This document shows, in pieces, positions 34,694 to 44,078 of a stretch of 64,000 nt of DNA. The notes under the pieces are model-generated. The model was not told the origin of the DNA. It was given only the letters and a program-made list of their open reading frames with translations, and made no database searches. Position 1 is the stretch's first letter. Every line of letters starts with the position of its first letter. This DNA is from Mycobacterium persicum. Lineage in GTDB: Bacteria > Actinomycetota > Actinomycetes > Mycobacteriales > Mycobacteriaceae. A program made the position numbers and the translations under genes. The stretch is taken from positions 27,262 to 91,261 of the forward strand of contig NZ_MVIF01000011.1 of NCBI RefSeq assembly GCF_002086675.1, written 5' to 3'.

Positions 34694-35950
34694 TCACCCC
34701 GCGACGCCGACCAACGCCGGCATCCAACCGGCCGGCAGCATCGGCAGCCGCGCGCCGCCAAACTCATCACCAACACCGACCAAACCAGCGGCTGGCATCG
34801 CAGTCCTATTGGCCAACGTCCCGGCAAACCCGATTGCGCCGGCCCCCTGATCGGCGGCCGCCACCGCCGACACCAGCTGGGCCTGCGACACCACCGCCGC
34901 ACCTGTTACCGGCTCCACCACATCCACCGCCATCGCCGCTACCGGAGCCACCGAAGCCAGCTGAGCGACCGGAACGGCCGCACCCACGGATCCGAGCAAC
35001 GGTGCGCCAGCAGCACCGGCCACTGCCGGAGCAAGATCAGCGGCGAACTCCGCCAACAATGGAACGACACCAAACAAATTCCCGAAGACCCATTCAACAA
35101 TAATTCCTATGACACCAACGACACCGTACGTCAGCAGCCCTAATATCGAGAAGCCGTTAATGGCAAACTCCAAGAAAAGTGGGATGTCTGCTATCAACTG
35201 GAAAATTAGTCCAATCACATTGAAACTCAGGACGGCCAAGGCTATCCAGAGAAAAGCCAAGCCGACGGGAATGAGCTCCGAGAGGAATGTCGGAAGGACT
35301 TCCCACAACAGCTTGCCCACATAATCCAGGAACGCCATGATTTCTTGCCAGGGAAATGGGCTGAGAGTTTGGGCGATCGTGGCCGCGGTGTCGGCGGCCG
35401 CACCGGTACCGGGTTTGAGAATGGCCGGAGCCGGAACGGCGTGAGGTGCGGCGGCCAGTGCGGTTACGCAGGCAGTCTCGTAGACGCCCATGGTGGTGGC
35501 GGCCTGGATCCACATCCGCACATAATCGGCTTCATTGAGCGCAATCGGGATCGTGTTGATACCAAAGAAATTCGTGGCCGCCAGCACCGCATGGGTGGCG
35601 TGGTTGGCGATTAACTCAGCCAAGGTAGGCATTGCCGCCAGCGCACCGACATAGGCGCTGGCCGCGGCGTCATGAACCGCCGCATTACCCGCGCTGTCGG
35701 CACTGGCCTGCAGCAACCACGCCAGATACGGAATATAGGCCGCCGCGCATAGCTCCGCGCTGGGACCCTGCCAAGCCGCGCCGGTCACTCCGGCCAGCAC
35801 CACGGTCAGTTCCTCGGCCACCGCCGCGTACTCGGCACTCAGCGACGACCACTGCTCACCGGCCGCCAGCACCGCAGCCGGCCCCGGACCAGCGCTGAGC
35901 AATGCCGAATGCACCTCGGGCGGGCATGCCATCCAGATCGGCGAACTCAT
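34694..35950 (-). CDS. PPE-family protein, PPW subgroup
   Basis: 418-residue PPE protein. The N-terminal PPE domain (about 1-175) starts [19 protein letters not shown] and has the conserved GAAWQGPSA WxG turn. The middle (about 200-290) is hydrophobic and probably spans or binds membrane ([18 protein letters not shown]), with AT-richer codon use than neighbouring genes. The C-terminus carries the PPW-type signature GFAGT ... [11 protein letters not shown] proteins are exported by ESX type VII systems with a PE partner. The normal PE partner is missing; only a decayed PE frame lies upstream, and it overlaps this ATG by four bases. Confidence 0.92.
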   Translation of the reverse strand: MSSPIWMACPPEVHSALLSAGPGPAAVLAAGEQWSSLSAEYAAVAEELTVVLAGVTGAAWQGPSAELCAAAYIPYLAWLLQASADSAGNAAVHDAAASAYVGALAAMPTLAELIANHATHAVLAATNFFGINTIPIALNEADYVRMWIQAATTMGVYETACVTALAAAPHAVPAPAILKPGTGAAADTAATIAQTLSPFPWQEIMAFLDYVGKLLWEVLPTFLSELIPVGLAFLWIALAVLSFNVIGLIFQLIADIPLFLEFAINGFSILGLLTYGVVGVIGIIVEWVFGNLFGVVPLLAEFAADLAPAVAGAAGAPLLGSVGAAVPVAQLASVAPVAAMAVDVVEPVTGAAVVSQAQLVSAVAAADQGAGAIGFAGTLANRTAMPAAGLVGVGDEFGGARLPMLPAGWMPALVGVAG

Positions 35951-36117
35951 GCCAGATCAGCCGCGGGAGCATTGGAGACGGTGGCGGCAATATCGCCGGC
36001 GGCATGACCGGCCCCGGCGATCACCGGCGCAGCGACACCGTGCGCAGCCGCCAACCGAGTACTCGGCACCGACGGGGCCGCGCCCGCCGAATCCCCAGAA
36101 ACCATCCGCAGCGTCAA
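35947..36117 (-). pseudogene. degenerate PE-family reading frame upstream of PPE
   Basis: A 56-codon frame starting TTG at 36117 and ending in TGA inside the PPE start (ATGA overlap). It begins MTLRMVSGDSAG and continues STRLAAAHGVAAPVI, which follows the PE consensus opening MTLRVVPEGLA ... TARLAAAHAAAAPVI, but it is about half the normal PE domain and the middle is disturbed. A ribosome site (GGAAGAGG) remains before the TTG. Either a decayed PE gene or a short peptide kept as a translational coupler for the PPE gene. Confidence 0.65.
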
Positions 36118-36556
36118 GACCACACCTCTTCCGATGCTTTCAGGGCTTCAGGCGCCGCATCCGAACTCATCGGCACCGAATTGGTTGATTGATTGCAACA
36201 TGGCGCGACGGGTCCAGCAAGGCGGTGTCAATAGATTCAGGCACTCGAATCTTCAATGGAAGTTATCAAGTCGAGAAGGGCGATTTTCAGGCCGGCGGAC
36301 CGGGGCGTGTCTCATCCAGAAGCGATGTGAAATTGGCAGAATTTACCCGAAGTGCGCACGTCCGCGTCGGCGATTTAGCTTATACCCGGTGTGCTGGCGG
36401 GGCAGCGATGCATCACGAGGTGGCCCCGCACTGGAGCTAGCGCCTCCCAGAACGTCGACCGGCTGACCAGAATCGGCGGCGGCTCCAACGAGCTTGCCGA
36501 CCGCAGCCAGCGGTACCGGCCCGCGGATCCGGTGCGGTGAACCGACTCGACCCTGC
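36118..36556. other. intergenic region between PE remnant and fadE25
   Basis: About 440 bases of lower GC content than its surroundings. It presumably holds the promoter of the PE/PPE unit on the minus strand. Short open frames on both strands show no recognisable protein. GCGGATCC near the fadE25 end is shared with the remnant at 34433. Confidence 0.4.
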
Positions 36557-37726
36557 TCAGCGCAGCAACGCCCGCGACATCACCACGCGCTGGATCTGGT
36601 TGGTGCCCTCGTAGATCTGAGTGATCTTGGCGTCGCGCATCATTCGCTCGACCGGGAAGTCGACGGTGTAGCCGGCGCCGCCGAACAACTGGACCGCGTC
36701 GGTGGTGACCTCCATCGCGACGTCGGAGGCAAAACATTTCGACGCCGCGGAGATGAAGCCCAGGTTGGGCTCCCCGCGCTCGGCGCGCGCGGCGGCGGTG
36801 TAGACCATCAACCGGGCCGCCTCCACCTTCATCGCCATGTCGGCGATCATGAACTGCACGGCCTGGAAGGTGCTGATCGACTCGCCAAACTGCTTGCGGT
36901 CCTTGGTGTAGGCGATGGCGGCATCCAGGGCACCCTGGGCGATTCCCACGGCCTGGGCGCCGATGGTGGGACGGGTGTGGTCCAGGGTGGCCAGTGCCGT
37001 CTTGAAACCGGTGCCCGGCTCGCCGATGATCCGATCACCCGGGATGCGGCAGTTCTCGAAGTACAGCTCCGTGGTGGGCGAACCCTTGATTCCGAGCTTG
37101 CGTTCCTTGGGACCGACGGTGAAGCCCTCGTCGTCCTTGTGCACCATGAACGCCGAGATCCCGTTGGCGCCCTTGCCCGGGTCGGTCACCGCCATCACCG
37201 TGTACCACGACGATTTGCCGCCGTTGGTGATCCAGCACTTGGCGCCGTTGAGAATCCAGTCGTCGCCGTCGGCCTTGGCGCGGGTGCGCATCGACGCCGC
37301 GTCGCTGCCGGCCTCGCGCTCACTCAAGGCGTAGGAGGCCATCGCCGTGCCGTCGGCGAGCTGCGGCAACACCTGCTTCTTCAGGTCTTCGGAGCCGCGC
37401 AGGATCAGGCCCATGGTGCCCAGTTTGTTGACCGCGGGAATCAACGAGGCGGACGCGTCGACGCGGGCGACCTCCTCGATGACGATGCAGGCCGCCACCG
37501 AGTCGGCGCCCTGGCCGCCGTACTCCTCGGGCACGTGCACCGCGTTGAAGCCCGAGGCGTTGAGCGCATCGAGCGCCTCCTGCGGGAACCGGGAATTCTC
37601 GTCCACGTCGGCGGCGTGAGGAGCGATTTCCTTTTCCGCCAGCGCGCGAATCGCCGCCCGCAACTCCTGGTGCTCTTCGGGCAGCTGGAACACATCGAAC
37701 GACGGATTTCCCGCCCAACCAGCCAT
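36557..37726 (-). CDS. fadE25: acyl-CoA dehydrogenase FadE25
   Basis: 389-residue FAD-dependent acyl-CoA dehydrogenase, matching M. tuberculosis FadE25 in length and text. It catalyses the first dehydrogenation of acyl-CoA beta-oxidation or branched-chain degradation. Visible motifs are ASYALSEREAGSDAASM and CWITNGG for FAD/substrate binding, and IAQGALDAAIAYTKDRKQFGE and GGAGYTVDFPVERMMRDAKI, with the catalytic Glu in IYEGTNQIQR. ATG 37726 is chosen over the GTG one codon upstream. It runs in the same direction as purK-purE, 12 bases after purE. Confidence 0.95.
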   Translation of the reverse strand: MAGWAGNPSFDVFQLPEEHQELRAAIRALAEKEIAPHAADVDENSRFPQEALDALNASGFNAVHVPEEYGGQGADSVAACIVIEEVARVDASASLIPAVNKLGTMGLILRGSEDLKKQVLPQLADGTAMASYALSEREAGSDAASMRTRAKADGDDWILNGAKCWITNGGKSSWYTVMAVTDPGKGANGISAFMVHKDDEGFTVGPKERKLGIKGSPTTELYFENCRIPGDRIIGEPGTGFKTALATLDHTRPTIGAQAVGIAQGALDAAIAYTKDRKQFGESISTFQAVQFMIADMAMKVEAARLMVYTAAARAERGEPNLGFISAASKCFASDVAMEVTTDAVQLFGGAGYTVDFPVERMMRDAKITQIYEGTNQIQRVVMSRALLR

Positions 37727-37738
37727 CACGGCCTCCTT

Positions 37739-38254
37739 CTAGTCGCGGGTTAACTTACCCGCACGCTTCTGCAGTTCCGCATCCTTGGCCCGGACGGTCT
37801 CGGCCAGCCGGTCCTGGAATGCCACGACTCGCGCCCGCAACTGTGGATCAGACGACCCCAGCATCCGCACCGCCAGCAGGCCGGCGTTGCGCGCCCCGCC
37901 GATGGAAACCGTAGCCACCGGCACCCCGGCCGGCATCTGCACGATCGACAGCAGCGAGTCCAGGCCGTCGAGCCGGGCCAGCGGCACCGGCACCCCGATC
38001 ACCGGTAGCGGCGTGGCGGAGGCGACCATACCGGGAAGGTGGGCGGCGCCGCCGGCGCCGGCGATGATGATCTCGATGCCGCGCTCGGCGGCGCCGCGTG
38101 CGTAGTCGAACATCACGGCCGGGGTGCGATGCGCCGACACCACCCGCACCTCGGTCGGGACGTCGAATTCGGCCAGCGCCGCGGCGGCGTCGGCCATCAC
38201 CGACCAGTCGCTGTCGCTGCCCATGATGACCGCGACCCGGGGCTGTTCGGTCAT
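37739..38254 (-). CDS. purE: N5-carboxyaminoimidazole ribonucleotide mutase
   Basis: Class I PurE, 171 residues, which converts N5-CAIR to CAIR in purine synthesis. The substrate loop [14 protein letters not shown] at the N-terminus, [13 protein letters not shown] with the catalytic His, and [14 protein letters not shown] are diagnostic. The ATG overlaps the purK stop (ATGA), as usual for this pair. Confidence 0.96.
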   Translation of the reverse strand: MTEQPRVAVIMGSDSDWSVMADAAAALAEFDVPTEVRVVSAHRTPAVMFDYARGAAERGIEIIIAGAGGAAHLPGMVASATPLPVIGVPVPLARLDGLDSLLSIVQMPAGVPVATVSIGGARNAGLLAVRMLGSSDPQLRARVVAFQDRLAETVRAKDAELQKRAGKLTRD

Positions 38255-39579
38255 GCGGATCCCATCCGTCGCTCCTCCACATCGCTTTCTCCCCCCCGAG
38301 CGAGAGGGGGTACCTCCCGCTGCGGGGGGCGTGCCCCCGGTGCCTCGTCGCCGGCGGTATGGGGATCCCAGCCGTCGGTCCACTGTGCATGTGACAACCA
38401 ATGCGCGGCAAGCTCGGCGCGTTCTCGCAGCTGTTGCAGGTCAGTACCGTCGGCGCCGAGGAAGTTGAGGTGTCCCACCTTGCGGCCGGGCCGCTCCGCC
38501 TTGCCGTACAGGTGAACCTTGGCGTCGGGCATCCGCGCGAACAGGTGGTGCAGCCGTTCGTCGAGAGACATTGCCGGCGGGGCGGCGGCGCCGAGCACGT
38601 TGGCCATTACCGTCACCGGAACGATTGCGTCGGTGTCGCCGAGCGGATAGTCGAGTACCGCGCGCAGATGCTGCTCGAACTGACTGGTCCGAGACCCATC
38701 CATGGTCCAGTGCCCGGAGTTGTGGGGCCGCATCGCGAGTTCGTTGACCAGCAGTGTGCCGTCGATCGTCTCGAAGAGCTCGACGGCGAGCACCCCCACC
38801 ACACCCAGTTCGGCGGCCAGCCGCAACGCCAGCTGTTGCGCGGCCGCGGCCGAGTCGCCGGTCAGCGCCGGCGCGGGCGCGATCACCTGCACGCAGATGC
38901 CGTCGCGTTGCACCGTCTGAACCACCGGCCAGGCCGCGCCCTGGCCGAACGGCGACCGCGCCGCCAGCGCCGACAGCTCCCGGCGCAGCGCCACCCGCTC
39001 CTCGACCAGCACCGCCACACCATTGGTCAGGTAGTCGCGCGCGATGTCGCGGGCATCGGCGAGGTCACGCGCCATCCGCACCCCCCGTCCGTCGTAGCCG
39101 CCGCGAACCGCCTTGACCACCAGCGGTGCGTCCACCTGCCCGGCGAACGCGTCCAGGCCGTGCAGGTCGTCGAGCCTCTCGATGCCGGTGTAGCGCGGCA
39201 CCGGGGCGCCCAGGGCCGCCAACTTCTGCCGCATCACGAGCTTGTCCTGGGCGTGCACCAGGGCCCGCGGCGGCGGCGCCACGTTGACGCCTTCGGCGAC
39301 CAGCTTTTCCAGCAGCTCGGTCGGGACATGCTCGTGGTCGAAAGTGAGCACGTGAGCCCCGGCCGCGACGCGGCGCAGGTCGTCGATGTCGGTGTGCGAC
39401 CCGATCACCACATTGGGCGTCACCTGCGCCGCCGACTCGTCGGCCGCGGTGGCCAGGACGCGCAGGTTCTGACCAAGCGCGATGGCGGCCTGGTGGGTCA
39501 TCCGGGCCAGCTGACCACCGCCGACCATGGCGACCAGCGGGGCGACATGCGGGGTGCGGGAACTCGGCACGGCCATCAT
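38251..39579 (-). CDS. purK: N5-carboxyaminoimidazole ribonucleotide synthase
   Basis: ATP-grasp enzyme of 442 residues that makes N5-CAIR from AIR, bicarbonate and ATP, feeding PurE. It opens [17 protein letters not shown], has the ATP-grasp elements [18 protein letters not shown] and [11 protein letters not shown], and the metal site [18 protein letters not shown]. The start is ATG 39579 (MMAVPSS); the adjacent ATG 39576 is equivalent. It is divergent from the GtrA gene with a 99-base spacer that contains a recognisable promoter for the latter. Confidence 0.95.
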   Translation of the reverse strand: MMAVPSSRTPHVAPLVAMVGGGQLARMTHQAAIALGQNLRVLATAADESAAQVTPNVVIGSHTDIDDLRRVAAGAHVLTFDHEHVPTELLEKLVAEGVNVAPPPRALVHAQDKLVMRQKLAALGAPVPRYTGIERLDDLHGLDAFAGQVDAPLVVKAVRGGYDGRGVRMARDLADARDIARDYLTNGVAVLVEERVALRRELSALAARSPFGQGAAWPVVQTVQRDGICVQVIAPAPALTGDSAAAAQQLALRLAAELGVVGVLAVELFETIDGTLLVNELAMRPHNSGHWTMDGSRTSQFEQHLRAVLDYPLGDTDAIVPVTVMANVLGAAAPPAMSLDERLHHLFARMPDAKVHLYGKAERPGRKVGHLNFLGADGTDLQQLRERAELAAHWLSHAQWTDGWDPHTAGDEAPGARPPQREVPPLARGGESDVEERRMGSA

Positions 39580-39640
39580 GGTGTCATGGCCCGCGACCGG
39601 CGTGTTTGACGGCCGCAGTACCAGATCGTTATGTAGCATT

Positions 39641-39670
39641 TTGCGTCGATTTCGCGTCGATCCGTACACT
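39641..39670 (+). promoter_or_regulatory. promoter of the GtrA gene
   Basis: TTGCGT (39641-39646) and TACACT (39665-39670) are spaced by 18 bases, a good SigA-type match. The -10 ends eight bases before the GTG at 39679, so the transcript is probably leaderless. Confidence 0.6.
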
Positions 39671-39678
39671 GACGTGTT

Positions 39679-40347
39679 GTGTCCTTTGCCGATGCCACGA
39701 TTGCGCGCCTTCCCGGGGTGGTTCAGCCCTATGCGCAGCGCCACCATGAGCTGATCAAATTCGCCATCGTCGGCGGCACCACCTTCATCATCGACTCGGC
39801 AATTTTCTACACGCTGAAGCTGACGATCCTCGAGCCCAAGCCGGTAACTGCCAAGGTGATCGCCGGGATCGTCGCCGTCATCGCGTCCTACGTGCTGAAC
39901 CGGGAATGGAGCTTCCGCGACCGCGGCGGCCGCGAGCGCCACCATGAGGCACTGCTGTTCTTCGCGTTCAGCGGCGTCGGGGTGCTACTGAGCATGGCTC
40001 CGCTGTGGGTCTCCAGCTACGTCCTGCAGCTGCGGGTGCCAACGGTGTCGTTGACGGTGGAAAACATCGCCGACTTCGTCTCCGCCTACATCATCGGCAA
40101 TCTGCTGCAGATGGCGTTCCGGTTCTGGGCGTTCCGGCGCTGGGTGTTCCCCGACGAGTTCGCCCGCAACCCCGACAAAGCGCTGGAATCGGCGCTCACC
40201 GCCGGCGGAATCGCCGAGGTCTTGGAGGACACCCTCGAGGGCGGCAACGTCACCCTGCTGCGAGCCTGGCGCAGTAAGAGGAACCGGACCGGCCGGTTGG
40301 CTCAGCTGGGCGCTTCCTCCGAACCCAGGGTGTCGAAAACTTCGTGA
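39679..40347 (+). CDS. GtrA-family membrane protein (Rv3277-like)
   Basis: 222-residue GtrA/DPMS-type membrane protein with four helices: KFAIVGGTTFIIDSAIFYTL, TAKVIAGIVAVIASYVLNR, LLFFAFSGVGVLLSMAPLWV and a fourth near IGNLLQMAFRFWAF. The motif NREWSF after helix 2 is characteristic. GtrA proteins help move polyprenyl-linked sugars across membranes in cell-surface polysaccharide synthesis; the sugar here is unknown. The cytosolic tail is longer than usual. Its 3' end overlaps the convergent PH-domain gene by 46 bases. Confidence 0.85.
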   Translation: MSFADATIARLPGVVQPYAQRHHELIKFAIVGGTTFIIDSAIFYTLKLTILEPKPVTAKVIAGIVAVIASYVLNREWSFRDRGGRERHHEALLFFAFSGVGVLLSMAPLWVSSYVLQLRVPTVSLTVENIADFVSAYIIGNLLQMAFRFWAFRRWVFPDEFARNPDKALESALTAGGIAEVLEDTLEGGNVTLLRAWRSKRNRTGRLAQLGASSEPRVSKTS

Positions 40348-40820
40348 TACAGCAGCGCGTGCACTTCCCGCAGGCGCGGAATATCGGGGAATTCCAGCGG
40401 ATCGTGTGACGCCGACTCGATGATCAGCGTCCCGCTGCGAAACACCCGTTCGGTAATCCGGTCACGAAACTCCACGCTGTTGATCCGTGCCAGCGGGATG
40501 TCGATGCCGGTTCGGGTCAGCACGCCATGCCGAAACATCACCCGCCGGTTGGTGACCACGAAATGCGTGGTCAGCCAGCTCAGGAACGGCCACAGCGTGC
40601 CCCAGCCGACGATCACCAGCCAGACGCCCCAGATGACGCCGTGCAGGATGGTCTTGGTGAGCTGCGGCCACTGTGTCGAGTTGACGAACCCCGACCCCAG
40701 CGCACCCAGCCCGGTGACCAGGATCAGCACCACCACCGGCCAGATCAGCCGTTTCCAGTGCGGGTGGCGATGCAGGACCACCTGCTCGCCGGCGGCCATG
40801 GCGTTGTCCGGATACCTCAT
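40302..40820 (-). CDS. PH-domain membrane protein (Rv3278c-like)
   Basis: 172-residue protein with two membrane helices near the N-terminus (IWPVVVLILVTGLGALGSG and GVIWGVWLVIVGWG) followed by a bacterial PH (bPH2/DUF304) domain containing VVTNRRVMFRHGVLTRTGIDIPL and GTLIIESASHDPLEF. No function is known for this group. It is 14 bases from birA on the same strand and may be co-transcribed with it. Confidence 0.85.
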   Translation of the reverse strand: MRYPDNAMAAGEQVVLHRHPHWKRLIWPVVVLILVTGLGALGSGFVNSTQWPQLTKTILHGVIWGVWLVIVGWGTLWPFLSWLTTHFVVTNRRVMFRHGVLTRTGIDIPLARINSVEFRDRITERVFRSGTLIIESASHDPLEFPDIPRLREVHALLYHEVFDTLGSEEAPS

Positions 40821-40834
40821 GGTGGCGACCTTAA

Positions 40835-41641
40835 CTAACGCAGATGCACCACGTCACCGGCTGACACCAGCACCGGCTCACCCCCGGTGTCGACACAGAG
40901 CCGGCCCTGGTCGTCGATGTCGCCCGCGACCCCGACGACCTCGTTGCCCCCGGGCAACTGCACCCGCACCCGCGATCCGATGGTCAGGCTGCGGGCCCGG
41001 TAGTCGGCCGCCAGTCGCGCGTCTGCGTCCTGCCACTGGGCGATCCGTGTCGCGAGGGCTCGTAACAGCCCGGGGATCAGCTGGTTCCGGTCTGGAGCCG
41101 GCACGCCGAGGTCGAACAACGACGTCGCCCCGGGACCGTCGACCTCCTCGGGGTCTTGCGTGACGTTGAGTCCGACGCCGATCACCGCGAACGGTTGCGC
41201 CACCTCGGCCAGGATGCCCGCCAGCTTGCCCCTGGCTGCGGCAGACCCGGCCAGCACGTCGTTGGGCCACTTCAGGCGTCCCTCGATCCCGGCGGCCGCG
41301 ATCAGGGGGGTGACCGCGTCGATCACCGCCAGCCCGGTGGCCAGCGACAGCCAGCCCCACGCGGCGGTGGCGACGCCGTCGATACGCACGCCGACCGACA
41401 TGGTGATCTGCGCGCGGGGCGCGGCCGTCCAGCCCCGACCATGGCGTCCGCGTCCGGCGGTTTGGAGCTCGGCGATCAGGACCGCGCCGTCGATATCTGC
41501 ACCGGAGGCCGCGCGCTCCAGTAGATCGGCGTTGGTGGAGCCGGTCTGTTCCACGACGTCGAGTCGGCGCCATCCCGATCCGATCGCCTCGGCACGCAGG
41601 GCCGCGGCGTCGAGTGCCAGCCTGAGCTGATCCCGATTCAT
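40835..41641 (-). CDS. birA: biotin protein ligase BirA
   Basis: 268-residue biotin-[acetyl-CoA-carboxylase] ligase. It activates biotin to biotinyl-AMP and attaches it to carrier lysines such as that of AccA3. The catalytic domain shows TGSTNADLL, the biotin loop TAGRGRHGRGW, KWPNDVL with the catalytic Lys, and GILAEV and GVGLNVTQ. There is no N-terminal helix-turn-helix, so it is a class I ligase without repressor function. The ATG at 41641 is preceded by an in-frame GTG at 41644. Confidence 0.94.
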   Translation of the reverse strand: MNRDQLRLALDAAALRAEAIGSGWRRLDVVEQTGSTNADLLERAASGADIDGAVLIAELQTAGRGRHGRGWTAAPRAQITMSVGVRIDGVATAAWGWLSLATGLAVIDAVTPLIAAAGIEGRLKWPNDVLAGSAAARGKLAGILAEVAQPFAVIGVGLNVTQDPEEVDGPGATSLFDLGVPAPDRNQLIPGLLRALATRIAQWQDADARLAADYRARSLTIGSRVRVQLPGGNEVVGVAGDIDDQGRLCVDTGGEPVLVSAGDVVHLR

Positions 41642-42117
41642 CACGGCTCAGCCTAGACACGCCCCGAAAGATCTCGACGACGCCGGTCCGGGCTGTTCCC
41701 GCCACGGCTCTACGACTATGGGCCGCCGGGTGAACCGCTGGATGATCTGCCGGGCTGCGCTCTAGACGTTGAACGCCGACTGGTCCCTTCCAACCAGCGG
41801 AAAGCCGTCAAAACCCCGAACGCCCGGCAGCCATCCCGATATTGTCCTCTGACCTGGGTGCAACGGCGGCAACAGCACCACCGCCGGGCTGGCCGGCGGT
41901 GCCGGCGGCAGCGCCGGCAAGGGCGGGATGGTGTTCGGCAGACCCGGAACCAAGGGGACGTAGCGGGGGGCCGGCCCCAACACAACCGGTGAACGTGGCG
42001 AAGCCCCGTAAGAGCCCTGTCAGAGCCACTGTGGGCACTTTTCGACGTAGCGCGGCCCAGACGCGTCGTCAGGCTTCCTGACGGCGCAGGAAATGGTTGC
42101 CGATACCATCGACTCCC
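41642..42117. other. birA-accD5 intergenic region
   Basis: About 475 bases without an intact gene. It contains the PE_PGRS remnant at 41862-41963 and, at its end, a TACCAT hexamer (42104-42109) eight bases before the accD5 ATG that can serve as a leaderless -10. The part near birA shows nothing recognisable. Confidence 0.5.
41862..41963 (+). pseudogene. PE_PGRS C-terminal remnant
   Basis: 33 codons reading NGGNSTTAGLAGGAGGSAGK, then GGMVFGRPGTKGT and a stop. The Gly-Ala-Gly-Gly repeats and the ending GxxFGxPGTxG are the hallmark of PE_PGRS C-termini. No PE domain or longer PGRS region is found upstream, so this is a fragment. Confidence 0.7.
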
Positions 42118-43758
42118 ATGACGAGCGTTACCGACCATACTGCCGAGCCCGCCGCCGAGCACACCATCGACATCCACACCACCGCGGGCAAGCTCGCGGA
42201 GCTGCACAAGCGTCGCGCAGAGTCCCTGCATCCTGTCGGTGAAACGGCTATCGAGAAGGTGCATGCCAAGGGCAAGCTGACCGCCCGGGAGCGCATTTAC
42301 GCACTGCTGGACGAGGATTCGTTCGTCGAGCTGGACGCGCTGGCACGGCACCGCAGCACCAACTTCGGACTGGAGAACAACCGTCCCCTGGGCGACGGGG
42401 TGGTGACCGGCTACGGCACCATCGACGGCCGCGACGTGTGCATCTTCAGCCAGGACGCCACCGTGTTCGGCGGCAGCTTGGGCGAGGTCTACGGCGAGAA
42501 GATCGTCAAGGTGCAGGAATTGGCGGTCAAGACCGGCCGTCCGCTGATCGGCATCAACGACGGCGCCGGCGCGCGCATTCAGGAGGGCGTCGTCTCGCTG
42601 GGCCTCTACAGCCGGATTTTCCGCAACAACATCCTGGCCTCGGGCGTCATCCCGCAGATCTCGCTGATCATGGGCGCCGCCGCCGGCGGGCACGTCTACT
42701 CCCCCGCGCTGACCGACTTCGTGATCATGGTGGACCAGACCAGCCAGATGTTCATCACCGGACCCGATGTCATCAAGACCGTCACCGGCGAGGACGTCAC
42801 CATGGAGGAACTCGGCGGTGGCCACACCCATATGGCCAAATCCGGGACTGCGCACTATGTCGCGTCCGGCGAGCAGGACGCGTTCGAATACGTTCGCGAG
42901 CTGCTGAGCTATCTGCCGCCCAACAACTTCACTGATCCGCCGCGCTATCCCGCGGCCGTCCCCGAGGGGCCCGTAGAAGACAATCTCACCGACGAGGACC
43001 TCGAGCTGGACACGCTGATCCCCGACTCCCCCAACCAGCCCTACGACATGCACGAGGTCGTCACTCGCATCCTCGACGAGGACGAGTTCCTGGAGATCCA
43101 GGCCGGCTACGCGCAGAACATCATCGTCGGGTTTGGGCGAATCGAGGGCCGGCCGGTGGGCATCGTCGCCAACCAGCCCACCCAGTTCGCCGGCTGCCTG
43201 GACATCAACGCCTCGGAGAAGGCGGCCCGCTTCGTGCGGACCTGCGATTGCTTCAACATTCCCATCGTGATGTTCGTCGATGTTCCGGGCTTCTTGCCCG
43301 GCACCGACCAGGAATACAACGGCATCATCCGCCGCGGCGCCAAGCTGCTCTACGCCTACGGCGAGGCCACCGTCCCGAAGATCACCGTCATCACCCGCAA
43401 GGCCTACGGCGGCGCGTACTGCGTGATGGGCTCCAAAGACATGGGCTGCGACGTCAACCTGGCCTGGCCGACCGCGCAGATCGCGGTGATGGGCGCTTCC
43501 GGCGCCGTCGGCTTCGTGTACCGCCAGCAGCTCGCGCAAGCGGCGAAGGACGGCGAGGACGTTGACGCGCTGCGGCTACAACTGCAGCAGGAATACGAGG
43601 ACACGCTGGTCAACCCGTATATCGCCGCTGAGCGCGGGTATGTCGACGCGGTGATCCCGCCGTCGTACACCCGCGGCTATGTCGGCACGGCGCTGCGGCT
43701 GCTGGAACGCAAGATCGCGCAGCAGCCGCCGAAGAAGCACGGGAACATTCCCCTGTGA
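42118..43758 (+). CDS. accD5: acyl-CoA carboxylase beta subunit AccD5
   Basis: 546-residue carboxyltransferase subunit. With AccA3 and AccE5 it carboxylates propionyl-CoA (and acetyl-CoA) to methylmalonyl-CoA for methyl-branched lipids and also joins the long-chain acyl-CoA carboxylase with AccD4. It has the two crotonase-like halves: N-terminal [36 protein letters not shown] and [19 protein letters not shown]-terminal [20 protein letters not shown] and [20 protein letters not shown] 42118 (MTSVTD) gives the expected N-terminus. The stop overlaps the accE5 GTG. Confidence 0.96.
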   Translation: MTSVTDHTAEPAAEHTIDIHTTAGKLAELHKRRAESLHPVGETAIEKVHAKGKLTARERIYALLDEDSFVELDALARHRSTNFGLENNRPLGDGVVTGYGTIDGRDVCIFSQDATVFGGSLGEVYGEKIVKVQELAVKTGRPLIGINDGAGARIQEGVVSLGLYSRIFRNNILASGVIPQISLIMGAAAGGHVYSPALTDFVIMVDQTSQMFITGPDVIKTVTGEDVTMEELGGGHTHMAKSGTAHYVASGEQDAFEYVRELLSYLPPNNFTDPPRYPAAVPEGPVEDNLTDEDLELDTLIPDSPNQPYDMHEVVTRILDEDEFLEIQAGYAQNIIVGFGRIEGRPVGIVANQPTQFAGCLDINASEKAARFVRTCDCFNIPIVMFVDVPGFLPGTDQEYNGIIRRGAKLLYAYGEATVPKITVITRKAYGGAYCVMGSKDMGCDVNLAWPTAQIAVMGASGAVGFVYRQQLAQAAKDGEDVDALRLQLQQEYEDTLVNPYIAAERGYVDAVIPPSYTRGYVGTALRLLERKIAQQPPKKHGNIPL

Positions 43759-44078
43759 GTCGAGTGAGCGCAGCGAGCGACGGGGACGAGAGTCGAGTGA
43801 GCGGAGCGAGCGCAATGAGTGAGCGCAACGAGACGGACGAAACCAACACCACCGACCCCGCACCTCAGCCGCACGAACGGCACATCGAGATCGTCCAAGG
43901 CCACCCCACCGATCAGGAGTTGGCGGCACTGATCGCGGTGCTGGGCAGCGTCAGCGGTGCGCCGCCGGCGCCGGAAACTGAGCCCACTCGATGGGGCCTG
44001 CCGGTCGACAAGCTGCGGTTCCCCGTGTTCAGCTGGCAACGCATCACGCTGCAGGAAATGCTGCACATGCGCCGATGA
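43755..44078 (+). CDS. accE5: acyl-CoA carboxylase epsilon subunit AccE5
   Basis: Small subunit that stabilises and activates the AccA3-AccD5 complex, 107 residues. The conserved C-terminal part reads [20 protein letters not shown] and ends [20 protein letters not shown] followed by LQEMLHMRR. The N-terminal 25 residues are low in complexity and come from a DNA repeat (SRVSAAS ... SRVSGAS, 33-base period). The GTG at 43755 overlaps the accD5 stop; ATG 43815 (MSERNE) is a credible alternative that would leave out the repeat. Confidence 0.87.
   Translation: MSRVSAASDGDESRVSGASAMSERNETDETNTTDPAPQPHERHIEIVQGHPTDQELAALIAVLGSVSGAPPAPETEPTRWGLPVDKLRFPVFSWQRITLQEMLHMRR

Noticed and set aside
36189..36440. 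Possible 83-codon gene on the plus strand between the PE remnant and fadE25.
   Set aside because: No ribosome site, promoter or recognisable family; the region is where the PE/PPE promoter is expected.
41716..43539. Very long open frame antisense to accD5.
   Set aside because: High-GC coding DNA opens antisense frames. The product has no recognisable domain, while the sense strand encodes a full AccD5.
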